A DNA stretch of 64,000 nucleotides, from contig OX442314.1 of NCBI GenBank assembly GCA_949358305.1, positions 17,973,060 to 18,037,059 on the forward strand, written 5' to 3'. Origin of the DNA: Strigamia acuminata (taxonomy: Eukaryota > Arthropoda > Chilopoda > Geophilomorpha > Linotaeniidae). The notes under the pieces were generated by a model. It was not told where the DNA came from and made no database searches. It saw only the letters and a list, made by a program, of their open reading frames with translations. Each line of letters opens with the position of its first letter. The first letter of the stretch is position 1. The translations under genes and the position numbers were made by a program. Shown here in pieces: positions 59,443 to 64,000 of the stretch.

Positions 59443-62400
59443 AAAAAAATCACAAAACGAAGGACAAGCCTAACAGTTAAGTCAACACGTGGTCGAAAAC
59501 AGGTAGTCGAAGGTCAATTTTTGCATCAAAATGAACAAAAAAAAACACAGAAGATTATTTGAAGTTGGGATACATTAATGTTGTATATTTAAAACAACCA
59601 ATGTCGAAGTTCCAATGTTCTGAGACGAGCCAATTAGTCAAAGCTGTCAACCTCTATAAAAGTTCGCGACTTCTTATACGTGTTAATTATTCTTAACTTA
59701 TGAGATCAGTCTCAAATCCTATCAGGTCGTTGGCATTGCTGCACGGCACTACTTTTCCTTTTTAGTTATCGACATCAAAATCAATGGCAAAACTTTTTAT
59801 ACACAAAGGCCCTAAAATGAAGGAATGGACTTTATTCATTTTTCGTCTTAAAAACTGATCATCGAATTTAACAAGCGTGTTTTGCAAGTTAAATTTTATT
59901 TTAAGCTTTTTCAAAAAGTAGTTTCTATTTTGGACTATATTTGCAATTAATTTTTACTTTGTTATCATGAAAAGCAATCTATATTTTAATTTCATTGACC
60001 ACACGACGCAGACTAAATGCCTTAGCGACAAACTAAATCGGCGTCGTTTACACTTGTATTGCTTTAGGTATAAATAGTGATAAATGCCAGTCTTTAAAAT
60101 TCATTAGGAAATTAATTATTCAGAATTGTGATTCGGCTCACCTTTAATTAGAATTAATTAAATACCATTTGGAGCCTGGGTCTAAGCTCAGCAACAAGAC
60201 AGGTCTTTTGGAAAGAGTTCTTTCGATTACTTCATCGAAGAAGACGTGTGACGTTGCAGTCTGAACACTAAAGGACAATTTCTTTAAACTTACGATCTAT
60301 GTGCAATATTAATGGTACTATTGGGTTTTCTAAAAGATATGGAGTAGATGCCACAAATTCTGTATATTAAAGGTGTGTTTTAATATTGTATGAATAACGC
60401 AAGACTTCTCAAATTTTCAAAACAGTTATTTTACAAAATGCTGCAAAGAAAGTCAGATAAACTTTATGTCTCGAGGGAAATTCGATCGCATCCACAGTTG
60501 ATGTGCTGCTATAAGGTCAGTCTCCTCCAAACAGATGAAACCTGCCTGCTACCAACAACTATTCTTCCAACCTCCTCGTCCTTTTGTTTCATGGAACCCA
60601 CGTTCTGCATCGAAATGAGTTACAAGTTATACCCAACAAGAAAGAATTCAGTTTGAAAGACAAAATTTTTTCTTCTTCTTTCTTTACCTTTTTGCTCCTA
60701 ATGTTATTTCAATGGCAACATTTTTACTCGAAGATCGACTCGATTTCTTATCTCGTTACTTGAGGGGAAAATGTCCTAAGTGAAAAATGCTACCTTTTTC
60801 TCCCAACACTTGTTTAAAATCCAATTTATTTCTTCACAGTTTCAATGATCTACGACACATTTAAATTCTAATTCAGATTAGGACGAGCGACGAGCTCTGG
60901 AAGAGGAAGAGTCAAGAGGGCGCGAGTGGGAAAAAATAAATTAATTTGATCATTGCGCCATGACCCCTACATTAATAACATTTACAGTGGTCACTTGGCA
61001 GATGTTGTCATGCCAACCGAAAGCTGATTACACTCGAGTCACATTAGTTGAGAAATTGCTAGCCCCTATAAACATACATTTTATACGACTAAAGAGGTCG
61101 ACTTAGTCCAATAATAATGTGTAAACACCCTGAACCTAATTAAGAGTCTGTGAAACGTCTTGGAAGTTAATTATCTTCGTTAAACTACACACGTAAATAA
61201 GAAATTAAAAAAATTTGACACATTTTTTTTATAAAATTCGCCCAAAAATGTGCGGACTGGCAAATTTTCCCTAGCGATCTCACCTGGCGACTTTGCACAG
61301 TGGAAAGAAAACATGAAGCACATTCAAAATCTTTTCGAAGCAAAATGTGTCATCATTTTGACAAAAAGTCGTGGTTGTAAAATGACTTTGAAAAGCGAGT
61401 GGGAGGTCACTTTTTGTCCCTTTTACAACTTTTCTTCTGTACGTGTTTGCCTCCGACCACTTGGAATGGAGGCGGGAGAGAGAATGTTATGACAATTCAC
61501 AGCCCTTCTATTTTTGGAAAAAAAGTGGAGACACTATACGTGAAGAGAAAGAAAGCAGTGACTGCCATAAATGAAGAAATAAAGTCCAGGTTACTATTTT
61601 ACAATTTTTGTCACTCCACCTGGCTGTTATTCAAGATTCAAATGCTAAAATATGAGCCAGTATGTTCTCATTCAGAGTACCTGGGGAAAAGGTTTACAGA
61701 AAGTAGGTATTGGTCCAAAAAATGACTTTAAAATGTTAAACAATAGGAAATGTGTAAATATACGTGAAAAATAGAGTCAAGGGCTTCTTGTTCGGTTACT
61801 GCACGTTGAATTTTGTTTTGGCCACTGAACTAGTCAGTGATAGACGTCAATATGACATCGTTCACCAAGCACACGATGATTGATGTGACTTTTTTATTGC
61901 GTCGACTTGGTTTCAAGTCTATTTTTCATGGTGAATTCACCCTAGAAAAATCACAGCAAATCCACAAATTCGCTTCGTTGAGCAAAATCGCAGAGCAAAA
62001 TCGCAGAGCAAAATCGTTCAGTAGTGCACAAATACCATTTTTATAATTCAGATTTATCTATGTCATACGAGTAAAAAAAATTGCAAAAGAACTCGAAGCA
62101 ATTCTTCACAAGTCTCGAACCCCTCAACCCACCATTCAGTAATACAATCTCACTTCTGATTGAATATAACAGCAAGCAAAATGCATAGGCCTAATAAGAT
62201 TTTTTTGTCAATCAGCAGAGAAATAAGCCTGCACATACGTACGAAATACAATCAAGTGTGTATTCAACCAGCATAAAAACTACCTCTAATTTCAAAAGAC
62301 TAAAATAATAAGTGTGGAAAAGTTTTATCAAATGAATATTTAAATTCTCGTTGTTGATTAGGGAAAAAAAGGGGGAAAAGATAATCCAAGAGAAACAGAA

Positions 62401-62515
62401 ACGAGCAAAAAAGGGTAATTCTCTGCGCTTATGTTGAAAGAAAAGTTGAAAACTCGCTAGATAAGAGGAAATGACTGAGAAAACTCATCATTCCTGTGGG
62501 AAAAGTAAAACTCAC
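59443..62515. other. Gene-free stretch, no structure recognised
   Basis: AT-rich; short frames on both strands show no known motif. It may be intron of whatever gene uses the candidate exon at 62516-62635. Confidence 0.45.
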
Positions 62516-62635
62516 TTTAACTTTGAGGGAAGGGAGAAGGATATACACAAAAAGACCACTCAAAGTGACACATAAGATGCTCCTCCAGAATGCAGATGTG
62601 GATCTTTGGAGACGCATGACCGCTGTCTTGACCAT
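62516..62635 (-). CDS. Candidate first exon of a type II membrane protein
   Basis: Forty codons from ATG to a strong donor, GTTAAA|GTGAGT, in phase 0. The peptide begins MVKTAVMRLQRSTSAFWRSI and continues LCVTLSGLFVYILL: a basic start then one hydrophobic segment and PSLKVK, the layout of Golgi glycosyltransferases and other type II proteins. No downstream exon was identified. One possibility is an alternative first exon of the epimerase, whose exon 2 also starts in phase 0 on this strand 14 kb away; a separate gene reaching beyond recognition is equally possible. Chance occurrence cannot be excluded. Confidence 0.35.
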
Positions 62636-63125
62636 ATATTGTGAGGAAAAAAATCGAAAAATCTATTTTTTTACATTAAAGTATAATTTTTCCTAAAAAC
62701 TGCCTCATTAAAAGTATTGCATGTCTCATAAGTTAAAAATAATTACAAAAAATGACAGCGCTCAGCCAAGTAAACTTGGCAAGAAGAAGCTTGCCCTTGT
62801 CTTATCTGGGGACGATAAAGATTAGTGAAACGTCGTTGTATATGACTGTTTTAATAATTCCTTGTGATGATGAAAAGTCTTCTAAAAATGACCCCATTAG
62901 TTGTTTTTCAAGCGAACATAACTTGCTGGAAATTTCTGAAACGATTCTCATCGTATTGATCCGGAGCGGTGAAATAGCAATGTGTTTATTTTATCGAACC
63001 AATATTTTTTTCTTAAACAAACCAATTACAGTGCTGAAGACAGCAGGAACCCAAGACCGTTAGTCAGGTACAGGTCCCATTTGATTAGTAGCGCTGTTGA
63101 CCTATTTTCTTTCTGTCTTTAACTT
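62636..63125. other. Gene-free stretch
   Basis: A plus-strand frame of about 100 codons (62752-63063) shows no recognisable motif. No other structure was seen. Confidence 0.4.
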
Positions 63126-63388
63126 ACCGTATTTTATCGATTAATAGCCGCGGCTCTTATTCAAAACTGCCATTTTTGTCAGCAATTACAATTTCGGTTT
63201 TTCGTTTGTTACATTTGTTTAATGTAACAAATAAAGTCTGAACGTCACGAACCAAGCGTACGTTCGTCGTTCTTGAGGTTAAATATGGAGACAATACCGT
63301 ACTTTTGCAAAAATACAGTGTCTCAGCCGCGGCTACTATTTGAGGTCAGCTACAATTCGAGGGCGACTCTTAATCGGTAAAATACGGT
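63126..63388. mobile_element. 263-bp inverted-repeat MITE, CCGTATTTTATCGATTAA family (copy 2)
   Basis: Begins ACCGTATTTTATCGATTAAT and ends TTAATCGGTAAAATACGGT. The interior is the 16585-16839 element in reverse, sharing GCCATTTTTGTCAGCAATTA and CAATACCGTACTTTTGCAAA. TA flanks both sides if the first A and last T are counted as target sequence. Confidence 0.85.
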
Positions 63389-64000
63389 ATTGAATATTTT
63401 CAAGTATTTAGCTATTATGGCGTATTCCATTAAGTATTTAAGTATTCGCCACTTCCGCCTTCTAAAAGGCACTTAAAGAATATATGTAAAGTCATAATTA
63501 AACGCATACTGAAGTTAAAACAATCAGGAACTCCACGGTAACACTTAGGGCTCCTTGTAGCTTATGCAGGATCGCTCCTGGTCTAATGACTAAAGTGTAC
63601 CGAGAAGAGTTAAGAATATCACTTTGACAATAGTTCTGTAAGGAGGAGGAAGGAGCGTGGAGGGCCTAGCTTAAAGAACAAATGTTTGTTTGTTGCTATA
63701 TATTTTATTCATGTCTGATTTCCTTGTTGAAAAGGAACAAGAATTGTTTTTTGTTTTTAATAACAAGACGACAACTTCTGGAAATAAATCCTAGACAGAA
63801 TCAAAACAGGAAACAACCTGTCAAAATCTAGCTCTTACCGCATAATAAATAAAAAAAAAAATAACTGTTCTTATAAATCGCTGTTTTTTAAACAGTTGTA
63901 TGACTAACGAAATCAAAATGCTGAAAAAATGCTGAAATTTTTTTTCTGCATACATTAACATTTTTTTCTTTTCAAATCAGCTTGAAATTAAATTGTAATT
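63389..64000. other. Gene-free end of window
   Basis: AT-rich, with homopolymer runs; nothing recognised. Confidence 0.5.

Noticed and set aside
1-64000. CRISPR arrays, tRNA or rRNA genes, prokaryotic operons
   Set aside because: No regularly spaced repeats, cloverleaf-like boxes or rRNA landmarks were recognised by eye; a covariance-model scan would be needed to exclude tRNAs.

Overview
This window is an AT-rich animal nuclear sequence, most likely from an arthropod. Three things point there: genes broken by GT-AG introns of 57 nt to about 14.7 kb, a neuropeptide-like precursor 1 (NPLP1) gene of the arthropod type with tandem xxGSLAR peptides, and a crowd of small DNA-transposon derivatives (MITEs) plus LTR retroelements. 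The species cannot be fixed from the sequence alone; a crustacean or another non-drosophilid arthropod is a guess.

Layout. 1-3340: no gene recognised. 3341-8218: an apparently complete, very young Ty1/copia retrotransposon with two identical 207-bp LTRs, an AAAAC target duplication, an initiator-tRNA-type primer site and one open 1292-codon polyprotein. 8698-13676 (+): scattered exons of an LRRC23-like leucine-rich-repeat protein (radial-spoke family), with one exon in broken frame. 18265-34198 (-): NPLP1, with a signal-peptide exon and TATA box at 34.1-34.3 kb spliced over a huge intron to the peptide exon at 18.3-19.5 kb. The intron is full of MITEs (TA-target elements, two hAT-type elements with 8-bp duplications, a foldback element). 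35.4-36.4 kb: three inverted-repeat elements almost back to back. 39793-40976 (+): six exons rebuilding a 282-aa cation-dependent mannose-6-phosphate receptor. 43014-51139 (-): five coding exons rebuilding a 615-aa heparan sulfate D-glucuronyl C5-epimerase. 57529-59442 (-): a decayed, internally deleted gypsy-type retroelement. 62516-62635 (-): a candidate first exon of a type II membrane protein. 63126-63388: another MITE.

The genes are unrelated in pathway except that two act in the Golgi/secretory route: the epimerase modifies heparan sulfate in the Golgi and the M6P receptor sorts lysosomal enzymes from the Golgi. LRRC23-like and NPLP1 are convergent, NPLP1 and the M6P receptor are divergent, and the M6P receptor and epimerase are convergent. 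No rRNA, tRNA, CRISPR or prokaryotic feature was recognised. No clearly new molecular system was found. The most useful points are the rebuilt gene models, the intact copia element, a frame-neutral 57-nt intron in the epimerase, and the TE architecture.
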